Assembly (NCBI RefSeq): GCF_019209865.1
Contig: NZ_JAHUTT010000003.1
Span: forward strand, 62,001-126,000
Origin: Shewanella sp. NIFS-20-20
Lineage (GTDB): Bacteria; Pseudomonadota; Gammaproteobacteria; Enterobacterales; Shewanellaceae
Direction: 5' to 3'
DNA: 64,000 bases
Part shown: positions 8,270-18,956 of the stretch, piece by piece
Numbering within the stretch: position 1 is the stretch's first letter
How the letters are laid out: each line of letters begins with the position of its first letter
Position numbers and translations under genes: made by a program
Notes under the pieces: generated by a model
The model's database searches: none
What the model saw: only the letters and a program-made list of their open reading frames with translations
What the model was told of the DNA's origin: nothing

Positions 8270-10186
8270 ATGAAAGAATGGTCGATTGAAGATGCTCGTG
8301 CTGGGTACAACGTTGCACACTGGAGCCAAGGATTTTATGGTATTGATAACCAGGGTGAGGTGACTGTCTCTCCCGATCCTGCTCAACCACTCAATAGTAT
8401 TGGGTTAAATAAGCTTGCCCGTGACATGGTCAAAGCTGGTGTTTCGTTACCTGTGTTAGTGCGTTTTCCACAAATATTGCACCATAGAGTGCATAGCTTG
8501 TGTCAGGCTTTTAACCAAGCCATCGCCAAGTATAATTATGAAAATGATTATCTACTGGTTTACCCCATTAAAGTGAATCAGCAACAAACGGTTGTTGAGG
8601 AAATTTTAGCCAGTCAAAAATCAAATGCAGTCCCCCAACTCGGGTTAGAAGCTGGCAGCAAACCAGAATTAATGGCCGTATTGGCAATGGCGCAAAAAGC
8701 CAGTTCTGTGATTGTATGTAACGGTTATAAAGACAGTGAATACATTCGTCTGGCCTTAATTGGCGAGAAGTTGGGTCATAAAGTTTATATCGTGCTTGAA
8801 AAGCTATCTGAACTGCGGATGGTGATGGAAGAAGCCGCGAAACTGGGGGTGAAGCCTCGATTAGGTTTACGCGCCCGATTAGCTTTCCAAGGCAAAGGTA
8901 AGTGGCAAGCGAGCGGTGGCGAAAAATCAAAGTTTGGTTTATCTGCCGCACAAGTATTGACCGTTATCGACCAATTAAAGCAAACTGACATGCTCGACTG
9001 TTTACAGTTATTGCATTTCCACTTGGGCTCGCAAATGTCGAATATCCGTGATATTCGACAAGGGGTGAGTGAAGCGGCGCGATTCTATTGCGAATTACGC
9101 CAATTAGGCGCGCAAATTGATTGTTTCGATGTGGGAGGCGGTTTAGCCGTTGACTATGATGGTACCCGCAGTCAGTCAAACAATTCAATGAATTATGGCT
9201 TAGCTGAATACGCTAACAATATTGTTAATGTGTTGTTTGATCTGTGTACGCAATATCAGCAGCCGATGCCGCGGATTATTTCCGAATCCGGCCGTCATTT
9301 AACGGCGCATCATGCGGTGTTGATTTCAGATGTTATCGGCACGGAAACCTATACCCCTGAGCGAGTAGTTGCGCCTGCAGATGATGCTCCGCAATTATTG
9401 CAAAATATGTGGCAATCTTGGAATGAAATCAGTGCTCGTGCCGATTCAAGAGCATTAATTGAAATATACCATGACAGTCAACATGATTTAGCAGAAGCCC
9501 AATCTTTGTTTGCTGTGGGCCAATTGTCATTAGCTGAAAGAGCGTGGGCCGAACAAACCAATTTGCGAGTGTGCTATGAACTGCAACAGTTGTTAAGCAC
9601 TAAAAATCGTTTTCATCGTCCAATCATTGACGAGCTTAACGAGCGCTTAGCGGATAAGTTCTTTGTCAACTTCTCGCTGTTCCAATCATTACCAGATGCC
9701 TGGGGGATTGATCAGGTCTTCCCGGTATTGCCGCTGTCGGGTCTTGATAGTTACCCAGAGCGCCGAGCGGTGATGTTAGATATCACCTGTGACTCGGATG
9801 GTATTGTCGATCAATATGTTGATGGTCAAGGCATTGAAACCACATTGCCGGTACCGAAGTGGAAAGCTGATAGCCCGTATTTGCTAGGTTTCTTTATGGT
9901 CGGTGCTTACCAAGAGATTTTAGGGGATATGCATAACCTCTTTGGTGATACTAACTCAGCTGTGGTATGGGTTGAGGAAGGAGGGAAGGCCAACATTGAA
10001 TCGGTGCTGGCTGGCGATACCGTGGCGGATGTACTGCGTTATGTAAATTTGGATGCGGTTGAATTTATGCGAACCTATGAAGAGCTTGTGCATCAGCATA
10101 TTGCCGAAGAGGAACGTGCATTAATCCTTGAAGAGTTACAAGCCGGGTTAAAAGGTTACACTTACCTTGAAGACTTAAACGGATAA
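8270..10186 (+). CDS. speA: Biosynthetic arginine decarboxylase (638 aa)
   Basis: PLP-dependent decarboxylation of arginine to agmatine, first step of the agmatine route to putrescine. It is a fold-III (alanine racemase-like) enzyme. The Schiff-base lysine is K101 in YPIKVNQ, the phosphate-binding stretch is around [17 protein letters not shown], and the C-terminal catalytic Cys region is LDITCDSDG. It is close to E. coli SpeA along its length but lacks the roughly 20-residue N-terminal extension. Start at 8270; the Shine-Dalgarno is weak. It leads an operon with speD (22 bp on) and speB. Expression may depend on the hairpins just upstream. Confidence 0.97.
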   Translation: MKEWSIEDARAGYNVAHWSQGFYGIDNQGEVTVSPDPAQPLNSIGLNKLARDMVKAGVSLPVLVRFPQILHHRVHSLCQAFNQAIAKYNYENDYLLVYPIKVNQQQTVVEEILASQKSNAVPQLGLEAGSKPELMAVLAMAQKASSVIVCNGYKDSEYIRLALIGEKLGHKVYIVLEKLSELRMVMEEAAKLGVKPRLGLRARLAFQGKGKWQASGGEKSKFGLSAAQVLTVIDQLKQTDMLDCLQLLHFHLGSQMSNIRDIRQGVSEAARFYCELRQLGAQIDCFDVGGGLAVDYDGTRSQSNNSMNYGLAEYANNIVNVLFDLCTQYQQPMPRIISESGRHLTAHHAVLISDVIGTETYTPERVVAPADDAPQLLQNMWQSWNEISARADSRALIEIYHDSQHDLAEAQSLFAVGQLSLAERAWAEQTNLRVCYELQQLLSTKNRFHRPIIDELNERLADKFFVNFSLFQSLPDAWGIDQVFPVLPLSGLDSYPERRAVMLDITCDSDGIVDQYVDGQGIETTLPVPKWKADSPYLLGFFMVGAYQEILGDMHNLFGDTNSAVVWVEEGGKANIESVLAGDTVADVLRYVNLDAVEFMRTYEELVHQHIAEEERALILEELQAGLKGYTYLEDLNG

Positions 10187-10208
10187 TGACTCAAGCTAGG
10201 GTGATGAC

Positions 10209-11135
10209 ATGTTTTTTGAAGCAATAGAAAAAAAATTTGAAATCACCCTCGTGCCTCAACGCCAAAATTTGCGCGAGTTATCCGCAGCATCGCTGACACA
10301 ATTATGCGAGTGCGCTGGAGTCACTATCATCTCGGCGCATCATCATCACACTTGCGACAGTTATGTGCTTAGCGAGTCGAGTTTATTTGTTTGGGAACAT
10401 AAAATGATGATGATCACCTGCGGCAGCACGCGTTTATGCGATGCGTTGCTGTGGGTGATAGACCTTGTTGGCAGGGCCAACGTTGCCTCAGTGCTCTATG
10501 CTCGTAAACATCAAATTAAGCCGCAATTGCAACCTTCGCAGTTTAGCGAAGATGCTGAGCGCTTACAGCAAGTAGTCGATGGGCAGAGTCAGGTCATGGG
10601 ACATCCGTCATCACCCTTGGCACTTTTTCGATATGTAAACCCGAGCATAACAAAGATTAATGAGACAGTATTAGGGATCAGTATGTATCATATTGCCCCC
10701 AGTATTGCCGCAGCATTGCGCGAGAATGCGGGTGTCGGCCGCGACATCATTCAAGCATTAGCAAACAAGCATTGCTTAACAGAATTTAAATATGATGATC
10801 ATGCGTTTACTCCTTACGGTTATTCGTTAAATGGAGTGTCGCAGCAGCACTATGTGGCGTTGCATATTTCGCCACAAGAGCCGATGTCATATGTGAGTTT
10901 CGAGACTAATCTCGATGATTCCGAAGAGCTTTCTCATGTCATTGAGGCGCTGATAATATTTTTCCAGCCTCAGTATTGGGATTACTTTGGTCTTAATAGT
11001 GAAATGCATAGTCACAACTTTCCAGCATATTTATGTGTTGGAAGCTGCTCACTGCCTTTGGAACAGGGCTATACTGTTCACTTCAGTCAATTTGGAATTC
11101 TGAAGCATGGATCCATTAGCCCTGAATATCTTTGA
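10209..11135 (+). CDS. speD: S-adenosylmethionine decarboxylase, eukaryotic-type proenzyme
   Basis: Makes decarboxylated AdoMet, the aminopropyl donor for spermidine-type polyamines. The 308-residue protein resembles eukaryotic AdoMetDC rather than the E. coli form. The N-terminal MFFEAIEKKFEI corresponds to human FFEGTEKLLEV. The autocleavage motif is YVLSESSLFV, with predicted cleavage between E56 and S57 to give the pyruvoyl group. Cys71 (ITCGST) matches human Cys82, S206 (YGYSLNG) matches Ser229, H219 matches His243, and YVSFETNL is conserved. The Shine-Dalgarno is AGGGTGATGAC before the ATG. It lies between speA and speB. No spermidine synthase gene is present in the window. Confidence 0.92.
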   Translation: MFFEAIEKKFEITLVPQRQNLRELSAASLTQLCECAGVTIISAHHHHTCDSYVLSESSLFVWEHKMMMITCGSTRLCDALLWVIDLVGRANVASVLYARKHQIKPQLQPSQFSEDAERLQQVVDGQSQVMGHPSSPLALFRYVNPSITKINETVLGISMYHIAPSIAAALRENAGVGRDIIQALANKHCLTEFKYDDHAFTPYGYSLNGVSQQHYVALHISPQEPMSYVSFETNLDDSEELSHVIEALIIFFQPQYWDYFGLNSEMHSHNFPAYLCVGSCSLPLEQGYTVHFSQFGILKHGSISPEYL

Positions 11136-11168
11136 TTCGATGGCAACGCCATCCCCTTGGAGTGTGTT

Positions 11169-12098
11169 ATGACCACTATGGCAGAAAAACCAGATTACTC
11201 ATTGTTTTCGAATGCATTTGGTTACTTGCGTCAACCTTTAGACTTTCGACCTTTAGAAAGTGATGCCGACGTTGTTGTTATTGGTTTGCCATTTGATATG
11301 GCGACCACAGGTCGCAGCGGCGGTCGTATGGGGCCACGCGCTATCCGTAATGCATCAGTCAATCTTGCATGGGAGGAAAAACGCTGGCCATGGAATTTCC
11401 GTTTAGCCGATTATGTTAAGATCGTTGACGCTGGGGACTTAGTGTATAACTGCGGTGATGCAGAAGATTTTACCGCCCGTGTTGAAGCCTTTGCGACCAA
11501 AGTGCTGGAGTCTGGTAAAAGTTTGTTGAGTTTTGGTGGTGATCATTTTGTGACCTTACCATTACTGCGCGCGCATCACAAAGTTCACGGCACCATGGCG
11601 CTTTTGCACTTTGATGCCCATACCGATACGTATAGCCAAGGCAGTAAGTATGATCACGGTACCATGTTCTACCATGCCCCTAAAGAAGGCTTAGTCGACC
11701 CTGCGCATTCCGTTCAAGTGGGCATTCGTACCGAATACAATCCAGAAGGTCACGGTTATCAAGTGATTGATGCCGCCACCGCGAATGAACTGAGCAGTGA
11801 TGACATTATTCGCCAAATCCGTGAACGCGTTGGTGATATGCCACTGTATGTGACGTTTGACATTGACTGTTTAGATCCTTGTTATGCACCAGGTACTGGC
11901 ACCCCAGTTATCGGTGGTTTAACCTCAGACAAAGCGTTAAAAATCATTCGTGGTTTACAAGGCATGAATATTGTCGGTATGGACGTGGTTGAAGTCGCCC
12001 CAGCTTACGATAGTGCTGAAATTACCGCCTTAGCCGGTGCCACCTTGGGCTTAGAAATGCTTCATGTGTGGGCTGATAGTAAAGGCTTAGTAAAATAA
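11169..12098 (+). CDS. speB: Agmatinase (309 aa)
   Basis: Manganese-dependent ureohydrolase converting agmatine to putrescine and urea. The metal ligands lie in [18 protein letters not shown] and TFDIDCLDP, the three arginase-family signatures. Identity with E. coli SpeB is high throughout (for example [30 protein letters not shown]). The frame also permits a TTG at 11157, but TTGGAG at 11157-11162 is the ribosome binding site for the ATG at 11169. It is the third gene of the speA-speD-speB operon, which ends at the terminator at 12115. Confidence 0.96.
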   Translation: MTTMAEKPDYSLFSNAFGYLRQPLDFRPLESDADVVVIGLPFDMATTGRSGGRMGPRAIRNASVNLAWEEKRWPWNFRLADYVKIVDAGDLVYNCGDAEDFTARVEAFATKVLESGKSLLSFGGDHFVTLPLLRAHHKVHGTMALLHFDAHTDTYSQGSKYDHGTMFYHAPKEGLVDPAHSVQVGIRTEYNPEGHGYQVIDAATANELSSDDIIRQIRERVGDMPLYVTFDIDCLDPCYAPGTGTPVIGGLTSDKALKIIRGLQGMNIVGMDVVEVAPAYDSAEITALAGATLGLEMLHVWADSKGLVK

Positions 12099-12114
12099 GC
12101 ACTGACTTATTAAT

Positions 12115-12149
12115 AAAAACCTGTGTTTTCTACACAGGTTTTTTTTTAC
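12115..12149 (+). terminator. Rho-independent terminator of the speADB operon
   Basis: AAAAACCTGTG at 12115-12125, a seven-base loop, CACAGGTTTTT from 12133, then a long T tract. Confidence 0.93.
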
Positions 12150-12185
12150 TATTAACTCATTGGTACTGACTACATGGATGGGGCT

Positions 12186-12830
12186 ATGATAGATTTAACG
12201 CATATTCGCCGCGAATATTTAAAAGACGGGCTAAGAGCCAAGGATTTGCCTGTGGATCCTATGGCGTTATTTGAGTTGTGGATGAGCCAAGCGGCAGACG
12301 CCAATCTATCAGATCCGACGGCCATGGTGGTGGCCACCGTTGATGACCAAGGGCAGCCATGGCAGCGGATCGTATTATTGAAACGGTTTGATGAGCATGG
12401 TTTTGTGTTCTTTACCAATTTAGGCAGCCGCAAAGCCACGCAATTGAAGCACAATAGTCATATTAGTTTGCTGTTCCCGTGGCATATGCTGGAGCGACAA
12501 GTCGCGGTGACTGGGGTGGCCCAGCCGCTAAGCACTGCCGAGGTGGTCAGTTATTTTATGCACCGTCCAAAAGATAGCCAAATAGCGGCATGGGTATCCA
12601 AACAGTCATCTCCCTTAAGTACTCGAGGCGTGTTGGAAGCTAAATTTCTGGAAATGAAACAAAAATTCTCGAAAGGTGAAGTGCCAGTCCCAAGTTTTTG
12701 GGGCGGTTATCGTGTACGCGCCTCTCACATCGAATTTTGGCAAGGTGGCGCCAACCGTTTGCATGACCGATTTTTATACACGCGCCAAGAAGCGACATCT
12801 GCATGGGAAATCGAGCGACTAGCCCCTTAA
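12186..12830 (+). CDS. pdxH: Pyridoxamine/pyridoxine 5'-phosphate oxidase (214 aa)
   Basis: FMN enzyme oxidising PNP and PMP to pyridoxal 5'-phosphate, the last step of PLP synthesis and salvage. It carries [16 protein letters not shown], the FMN-binding stretch [37 protein letters not shown] and the C-terminal family signature [13 protein letters not shown], ending in ERLAP as in E. coli. An ATG at 12174 is in frame and four codons earlier, but homologues start at the position equivalent to [11 protein letters not shown], so I prefer 12186. Monocistronic between two hairpins. SpeA upstream is a PLP enzyme, though that may be coincidence. Confidence 0.95.
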   Translation: MIDLTHIRREYLKDGLRAKDLPVDPMALFELWMSQAADANLSDPTAMVVATVDDQGQPWQRIVLLKRFDEHGFVFFTNLGSRKATQLKHNSHISLLFPWHMLERQVAVTGVAQPLSTAEVVSYFMHRPKDSQIAAWVSKQSSPLSTRGVLEAKFLEMKQKFSKGEVPVPSFWGGYRVRASHIEFWQGGANRLHDRFLYTRQEATSAWEIERLAP

Positions 12831-12837
12831 ATGATGG

Positions 12838-12863
12838 TGGCTAAGATAATTTTCTCTTAGCCA
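12838..12863 (+). terminator. Hairpin after pdxH
   Basis: TGGCTAAGA (12838-12846) and TCTTAGCCA (12855-12863), a perfect 9-bp stem with an 8-base loop, 8 bp after the pdxH stop. The T tract after it is poor, so terminator function is only probable. Confidence 0.55.
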
Positions 12864-12937
12864 TTTAGGCTGAAAAATACAAAGTGTGGTGATTTACCCT
12901 ATAGTTATACTAAGGCCGTGAGTAAAGGGAGATTACT

Positions 12938-13312
12938 ATGGTGACAGAAGCCGACAGCTATGCTTATTTAATCAATTACCTTTCCGAAAATCTTGGTGTT
13001 TTTAGTACACCCAGCGCAGAGAAATCCGCTCATGCTGTCACCATTATGGGGGCATTTGAAGAGCAATTAGCCGTGCAAATTATCCAAGTGTGCGGTCAAA
13101 ATCCTCAATTAAGTGCCAATGACAGAAATCAAATCATCAAAGAAGTTGATGCGGTGATGTTTGATCTTGAGGAAGTTTTAGCCGCGGTTGGCCAGCGGCC
13201 AGTAAACACTCAGCAATTAGAGTTTATTCATGAGCTTACTGGTTTGTTAAAAAATCTTTTTGATATTGCCATTAGTGATATGCTGACCAAGCAGCAACAA
13301 CAAGTGAGTTAG
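12938..13312 (+). CDS. DUF3802 family protein (124 aa)
   Basis: Small, soluble, mostly helical acidic protein of unknown function. It matches, from memory, the DUF3802 family restricted to marine gammaproteobacteria (Shewanella, Vibrio, Alteromonas). Recognisable features are YLSENLGVF near the N-terminus, VMFDLEEVLAAV in the middle, and FIHELTGLLKNLFDIA toward the C-terminus. GGGAG lies 7 nt before the ATG at 12938. The next gene starts 18 bp downstream, suggesting an operon with the SpoIIAA-like protein. Confidence 0.8.
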   Translation: MVTEADSYAYLINYLSENLGVFSTPSAEKSAHAVTIMGAFEEQLAVQIIQVCGQNPQLSANDRNQIIKEVDAVMFDLEEVLAAVGQRPVNTQQLEFIHELTGLLKNLFDIAISDMLTKQQQQVS

Positions 13313-13330
13313 TGATAAAAGGAGCGGCCT

Positions 13331-13699
13331 ATGTTGACTGAACTGACTGGCTTTGATCATGATGTGGTGGCGTTTAAGGTGAGCCAACAGCTTACTTATG
13401 AAGATATGACCTCAACCTTAATCCCTGCGATTGAGCAAGTGCTGGCCGATCATGTTTGTGTTCGGCTTTGGTTGCAATTTAGTCGTGATTTTACTGGGTT
13501 TAGCCTTAAGGCACTGTGGAGTGAAACCTGCTTTAATTTACTGCATTTGGACGACTTTTCAAAAATAGTCGTGATAGCTGATACCAAAGAAATGAGTGCC
13601 GGGATCATTAGTTTATGGACTATTAGCGCGTGTCCTTTTAAAGTGTTTGCTTTGGATCAAACCGAACAGGCGAGGGGGTGGTTTACCCAAGTCGCCTAA
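13331..13699 (+). CDS. SpoIIAA-like (STAS/CRAL-TRIO-like) protein (122 aa)
   Basis: Resembles the SpoIIAA_like family of short alpha/beta proteins. The pattern is an N-terminal strand (VVAFKVSQQLTYEDM), a central strand with RLWLQFSRDFTGF, then SKIVVIADTKEM, and a final segment ISACPFKVFALDQTEQARGWF. Members are small cytoplasmic proteins, some proposed to bind lipids; no biochemical activity is established to my knowledge. AGGAG precedes the ATG at 13331. It lies 18 bp after the DUF3802 gene and 17 bp before the retropepsin-like gene, so the three may be cotranscribed. Confidence 0.75.
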   Translation: MLTELTGFDHDVVAFKVSQQLTYEDMTSTLIPAIEQVLADHVCVRLWLQFSRDFTGFSLKALWSETCFNLLHLDDFSKIVVIADTKEMSAGIISLWTISACPFKVFALDQTEQARGWFTQVA

Positions 13700-13716
13700 C
13701 TACCGCGAGAATTAAC

Positions 13717-14592
13717 ATGCGCCGTTTTATTTTACTCATAGCCCTAGTGGTTTCCAGTCAAGTTTTTGCTTATTCCAAACCTGTATTAGGCCCCGCTGAA
13801 ATCTTCGAAGTTGGTGATAGCGCTAAGGAGTTTTTAGCGCGCATTGATACTGGCGCTGCTAATTCTTCACTCCACGCTGTTGATTTAGAGGTTGAAGGAG
13901 GCGCTAGCAAGATCAAAAAGCATGATATTGGTAAAACGATCCGTTTCAATACCGAAAATCATCGCGGTGAACACTCCACCTCAAGCGGCAAGATCGTCGA
14001 TGTGTCGACGGTAAAAAATGCTCAAGGTATTGAAAGTCGCTATATGGTTGAACTTGCCCTGGGTTTTGACGGTGATGTCCGTCAGGTCAAAGTTAATCTC
14101 AGAGACCGCACTCACATGGATTACAAACTCTTGATCGGCCGCAATTGGGTCAAGGGTCACTATCTCGTGGATGTAGAAGAAAAACCTGTGATTGGCGCCA
14201 AAGCTGACATTGCGATTATCGAGTCTGATCTCATCTATGAAGCGCGCATTGATACTGGCGCGGTTGAAACCTCACTGCACGCCACCGAACTGCATATTGT
14301 CGATGAGGATACCGATAATATGGATAACAATATCGGTAAAATCATTCGCTTCAAAACTAGTAATGAAGACGGTCAAGTGGCCACAGTGTCCACTAAAATC
14401 GTGGATACCTCATTGATCCGTAACTCTCAAGGCAGTGAGGTCCGTTATATGGTTAACCTGACCTTAGGTGAGCCTGGGAAAGAATATACCGTCAAGGTGA
14501 ACTTGCGTGACCGTACTCAAATGAGCCAAAAGTTACTCATTGGTCGCAATTGGTTGTCAGGCCATTATGTTGTAGATGTTAACAAACGTTAA
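13717..14592 (+). CDS. Exported tandem retropepsin-like protein (291 aa)
   Basis: Member of the family formerly named 'putative ATP-dependent zinc protease' (RimB-like, retropepsin fold). An N-terminal signal peptide (MRRFILLIALVVSSQVFA) predicts periplasmic location. Two homologous domains follow. Each starts with an Asp-Thr-Gly-Ala active-site-like loop (ARIDTGAANSSLHA, ARIDTGAVETSLHA), continues with IGK.IRF, and ends with VKVNLRDRT.M..KLLIGRNW..GHY.VDV. The frame is open from 13678, but the ATG at 13717 gives the signal peptide directly. It converges on and overlaps by 4 bp the Cache gene on the other strand. Confidence 0.85.
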   Translation: MRRFILLIALVVSSQVFAYSKPVLGPAEIFEVGDSAKEFLARIDTGAANSSLHAVDLEVEGGASKIKKHDIGKTIRFNTENHRGEHSTSSGKIVDVSTVKNAQGIESRYMVELALGFDGDVRQVKVNLRDRTHMDYKLLIGRNWVKGHYLVDVEEKPVIGAKADIAIIESDLIYEARIDTGAVETSLHATELHIVDEDTDNMDNNIGKIIRFKTSNEDGQVATVSTKIVDTSLIRNSQGSEVRYMVNLTLGEPGKEYTVKVNLRDRTQMSQKLLIGRNWLSGHYVVDVNKR

Positions 14593-16328
14593 TGTGCCTT
14601 GATGGCTAGGGTGAGGATAGCAATCTCGTCGCCTTGGTCATCTTTGACGAATAATTTACAGGCGTGGTAGCGCAGGTGATTACCATAAGAGTCGATAGCC
14701 AATGAATAGCTGACGAGATGATTGGTGTCTTTGAGACGCTGATCTTGCCGGTCTTCAATTTTAGCTATCGCCGCGGGATACAATGCCTGATTGGTTAAGC
14801 CCAACATGTGTTGTTGATGTTGACCGAGTAGCTGACATAAGCCGGCATTCAAGGCGATATGTTCGCCGCTTAAGCGTTTGACACTGTATAATATCTCAGC
14901 AGACTGCATTAAGCTCAGGTGATTTTGATAACCCGCCATAAAACTGGCTTGCAGTTCTTGATGAACCGCGAGTTCCTCTTCTAAGGCGGTGTGACTGGCC
15001 GCTAAGCTAGCAATGGCTTTGTCGAGTTGTTGAGTTTGTCCAACCAAGGCGCGCGCTAAAGTGCCTAATTCATCCGGCCGGTTGCCGCTGATCTCAATTT
15101 CTTCATTGCGGCCTTCTGTCAAGGCCTTAACCAAATGATGTAACGGTACAACCAGCACCTTGTGCAAGGCCATAAATAATGAAATTAGCGCAATAATTTG
15201 AATCGCAATTAAGGATAAGCCCACTTGATCTATGATGCTGCGGGCCTCGCCGGCTAAGGTGCTGTTGGGAGTTAACGTCACTACCTGCCAATGGGTATCG
15301 GGCATCATTAATACGCTGACCGAGGCCGGTTCTTTAAACAGTGGGTCTTTGGTTAAGTCAAACTGGACTGAGGGATTAATATGATTAATCGCGCCTAAAT
15401 GCCACGCCAAATGATGGCTTAAACTGACTTGTTGTTCCTGCTCGAAGTGGTTAAAGGTCCGATTAAATAGCTGTTGGCTAGCGCTAGGGATGGGCGCCGT
15501 CATTAATGTTTGGTGTAACTGGCTTATTTGATCTTCTACTTTGTCAAATGCAGGGTAGCGTGCGCTCAATTGGCTCAGGTTAGTTATCATCGATGCATCT
15601 TCGAGTAACATCGGCGGCATGGCGATTAATTGTTGAAAATGATCGACAAGGAGTACATACCCTGCTTGGTTTGCGAGTTGATTGTTGATGTATTGTGAGA
15701 GCCCTTTTAAGCTTAGATCCACGGTGGCGACGCCAATCAGTTGGTGCTCTGACCAAATGGGTGCGCTGGCGGTAATCATGGGCTCATGGGTATAGATATC
15801 CCGATAAGATGGGGACCAATAGACTTTACCCCGCGGCATGATACTGGCCGCTAAGTACCAAGGCTCTAGCCGGTAATCTTTGGCATTTTCTTGATTATAA
15901 TCGTCAATAATCGTTAATTGATTATCTTTATCTCGGGCGTAAAAAATACTCTGGTGGTTTTTATCTCGTTGTGAAGGCCAAATGCCTCCCCCCACGATTA
16001 AGGTTTGCTGGCTCTCCATGGCTAATAAGGCGGGGACCGAAATCGCCAGTGTTTGCGGTGCGTTTTGATAAAGCTCGGCGGTGGTCGCCATCATTTGCAC
16101 TAACGCAGAAATCTGAAAGGTCACGGCATTCAGTTCACTGACGACCAAATGACCCAACTGCAAATTATGATCGCTTTGTTGTGTTGCTTGCCGTTGCTGA
16201 GCAATACCAAGCAACACCCAAAAAGTAGAGGCAATAATGAAAATTGCCACTACCGCTTGAATTGCTGTGAGTTTAACCGCTAAATTTTGTTGCCAAAAAC
16301 GCTTAAGTAGCTGATGGGGCATAGTCAT
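14589..16328 (-). CDS. Cache-domain membrane sensor lacking an output domain (579 aa)
   Basis: Inner-membrane sensor. TM1 lies at about residues 18-42, followed by a large periplasmic double-Cache region (about 45-365, with typical features such as WYLAA, VYWSPSYRD and APIWSEHQLIGVATVDLSL). TM2 is at about 370-392. A HAMP-like segment (DELGTLARAL) and a coiled coil come next, then a PAS-like domain (about 470-575). The protein then stops; I see no GGDEF, EAL, histidine-kinase or MCP domain. AAGGA lies 5 nt before the ATG at 16328. It begins 26 bp after the chemoreceptor gene on the same strand. Confidence 0.82.
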   Translation of the reverse strand: MTMPHQLLKRFWQQNLAVKLTAIQAVVAIFIIASTFWVLLGIAQQRQATQQSDHNLQLGHLVVSELNAVTFQISALVQMMATTAELYQNAPQTLAISVPALLAMESQQTLIVGGGIWPSQRDKNHQSIFYARDKDNQLTIIDDYNQENAKDYRLEPWYLAASIMPRGKVYWSPSYRDIYTHEPMITASAPIWSEHQLIGVATVDLSLKGLSQYINNQLANQAGYVLLVDHFQQLIAMPPMLLEDASMITNLSQLSARYPAFDKVEDQISQLHQTLMTAPIPSASQQLFNRTFNHFEQEQQVSLSHHLAWHLGAINHINPSVQFDLTKDPLFKEPASVSVLMMPDTHWQVVTLTPNSTLAGEARSIIDQVGLSLIAIQIIALISLFMALHKVLVVPLHHLVKALTEGRNEEIEISGNRPDELGTLARALVGQTQQLDKAIASLAASHTALEEELAVHQELQASFMAGYQNHLSLMQSAEILYSVKRLSGEHIALNAGLCQLLGQHQQHMLGLTNQALYPAAIAKIEDRQDQRLKDTNHLVSYSLAIDSYGNHLRYHACKLFVKDDQGDEIAILTLAIKAH

Positions 16329-16354
16329 GAGATCCTTTACTTTGCCCTATCGAA

Positions 16355-17578
16355 TCATAATTTGAGGTCAGTTAGCAAGTGATCCAATGTTAAGACGGTT
16401 TTTTCTAAACTTTCACAATTATTTACCGCCTTTAACGCCGCAGATTCGGTGAATAGAGATTGTTCGCGAATATCCATCAAATTACTCGTGACCTCGAGTG
16501 TGACAGCGTGTTGTTGCTCTGCGGCGGTCGCGATATGGCTGCTCATTACACTGATTTGCACACTTTGCTCGGTAATCTTCATGAGTTCGGCATTGGTTTG
16601 TTCAACATGAGTTTTACTCGTTTGAGCTTGACCCACAGTATTAGCCATTAACTCAGACAATTGTTCACTGCCTTGCTGCAGTAACTCAATCATGGCTTTG
16701 ATTTCAACCGTTGCCTGTTGAGTACGACTGGCCAACGTTCTGACTTCATCAGCCACCACGGCAAATCCGCGGCCTTGTGGTCCCGCTCGCGCCGCTTCAA
16801 TCGCCGCATTTAGGGCCAATAAATTGGTTTGCTGCGAAATACCACTGATGGTGGTGACGACCGCGTCAATGTCGGCGGCATTTTTATTCAAGGTGTCAAC
16901 GGCAACGGCGGCTTGATTGATATCTTGAACTAACGCTTCAAAGTGAGACAAACTGGTTTGCAGATGTTGGCTGCCTTGCCGAGCTTGCTGCTGGCCAAGG
17001 CCTGTGATTTCGCGGGCTTGGCTGGCATTATCGGCAACATCTTTGACGGTCGCCGTCATTTCTTCCATGGCGGTAGCTAATGAATCTAAATGCCGACGTT
17101 GAGTTTGTGTCAGTTGCTGGCTTTGCTGGGCCTCTTGCTGAAATTGCTCGACAATATGACGCACATCAGAGCTCGCGGTTTGCATGCCCTTAACCAATTG
17201 ATGTTGGCGCTCCACCAAGGTATCGATGCTTATCGCCAGTACACTAAATTCATCTTTGACTTTAAAAAAGTTTAAGCGACCACGTAAATCCCCGTCTGCG
17301 GCCTTTTGTAGTGCGGTGACTGTGGTAAATAACGCGCCACCCACAAAGGATGAAATATAATATTTGACGATACTCAATATACCGACAGATATCAGGGTCA
17401 TGGCAATAATTTGCGGATTGAACATGCTTAATGGCGTGGATGGGTTGGCTAAGTCGATGACCACGAGGGTTTGCAGCAGGATGAAGGCAATCGCTATAAC
17501 CAACAGCAGGTTAAACTTAGTGGCTAGCGACATATTTATTAGAAATTTATCTACCCAACGGAATTTAACTTCTCTCAT
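16355..17578 (-). CDS. Methyl-accepting chemotaxis protein without ligand domain (407 aa)
   Basis: Chemoreceptor signalling protein. Two hydrophobic helices (about residues 21-41 and 57-77) are separated by only about 15 residues, so there is no periplasmic ligand-binding domain. A HAMP-like region is followed by the cytoplasmic four-helix domain. The CheA/CheW-binding tip is [20 protein letters not shown], then [20 protein letters not shown] (Pro replaces the usual Glu after AG). It is the first gene of a two-gene unit with the Cache sensor downstream. Confidence 0.92.
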   Translation of the reverse strand: MREVKFRWVDKFLINMSLATKFNLLLVIAIAFILLQTLVVIDLANPSTPLSMFNPQIIAMTLISVGILSIVKYYISSFVGGALFTTVTALQKAADGDLRGRLNFFKVKDEFSVLAISIDTLVERQHQLVKGMQTASSDVRHIVEQFQQEAQQSQQLTQTQRRHLDSLATAMEEMTATVKDVADNASQAREITGLGQQQARQGSQHLQTSLSHFEALVQDINQAAVAVDTLNKNAADIDAVVTTISGISQQTNLLALNAAIEAARAGPQGRGFAVVADEVRTLASRTQQATVEIKAMIELLQQGSEQLSELMANTVGQAQTSKTHVEQTNAELMKITEQSVQISVMSSHIATAAEQQHAVTLEVTSNLMDIREQSLFTESAALKAVNNCESLEKTVLTLDHLLTDLKL

Positions 17579-18942
<1,364 letters not shown>

Positions 18943-18956
18943 GCGGAGCAATCTCA

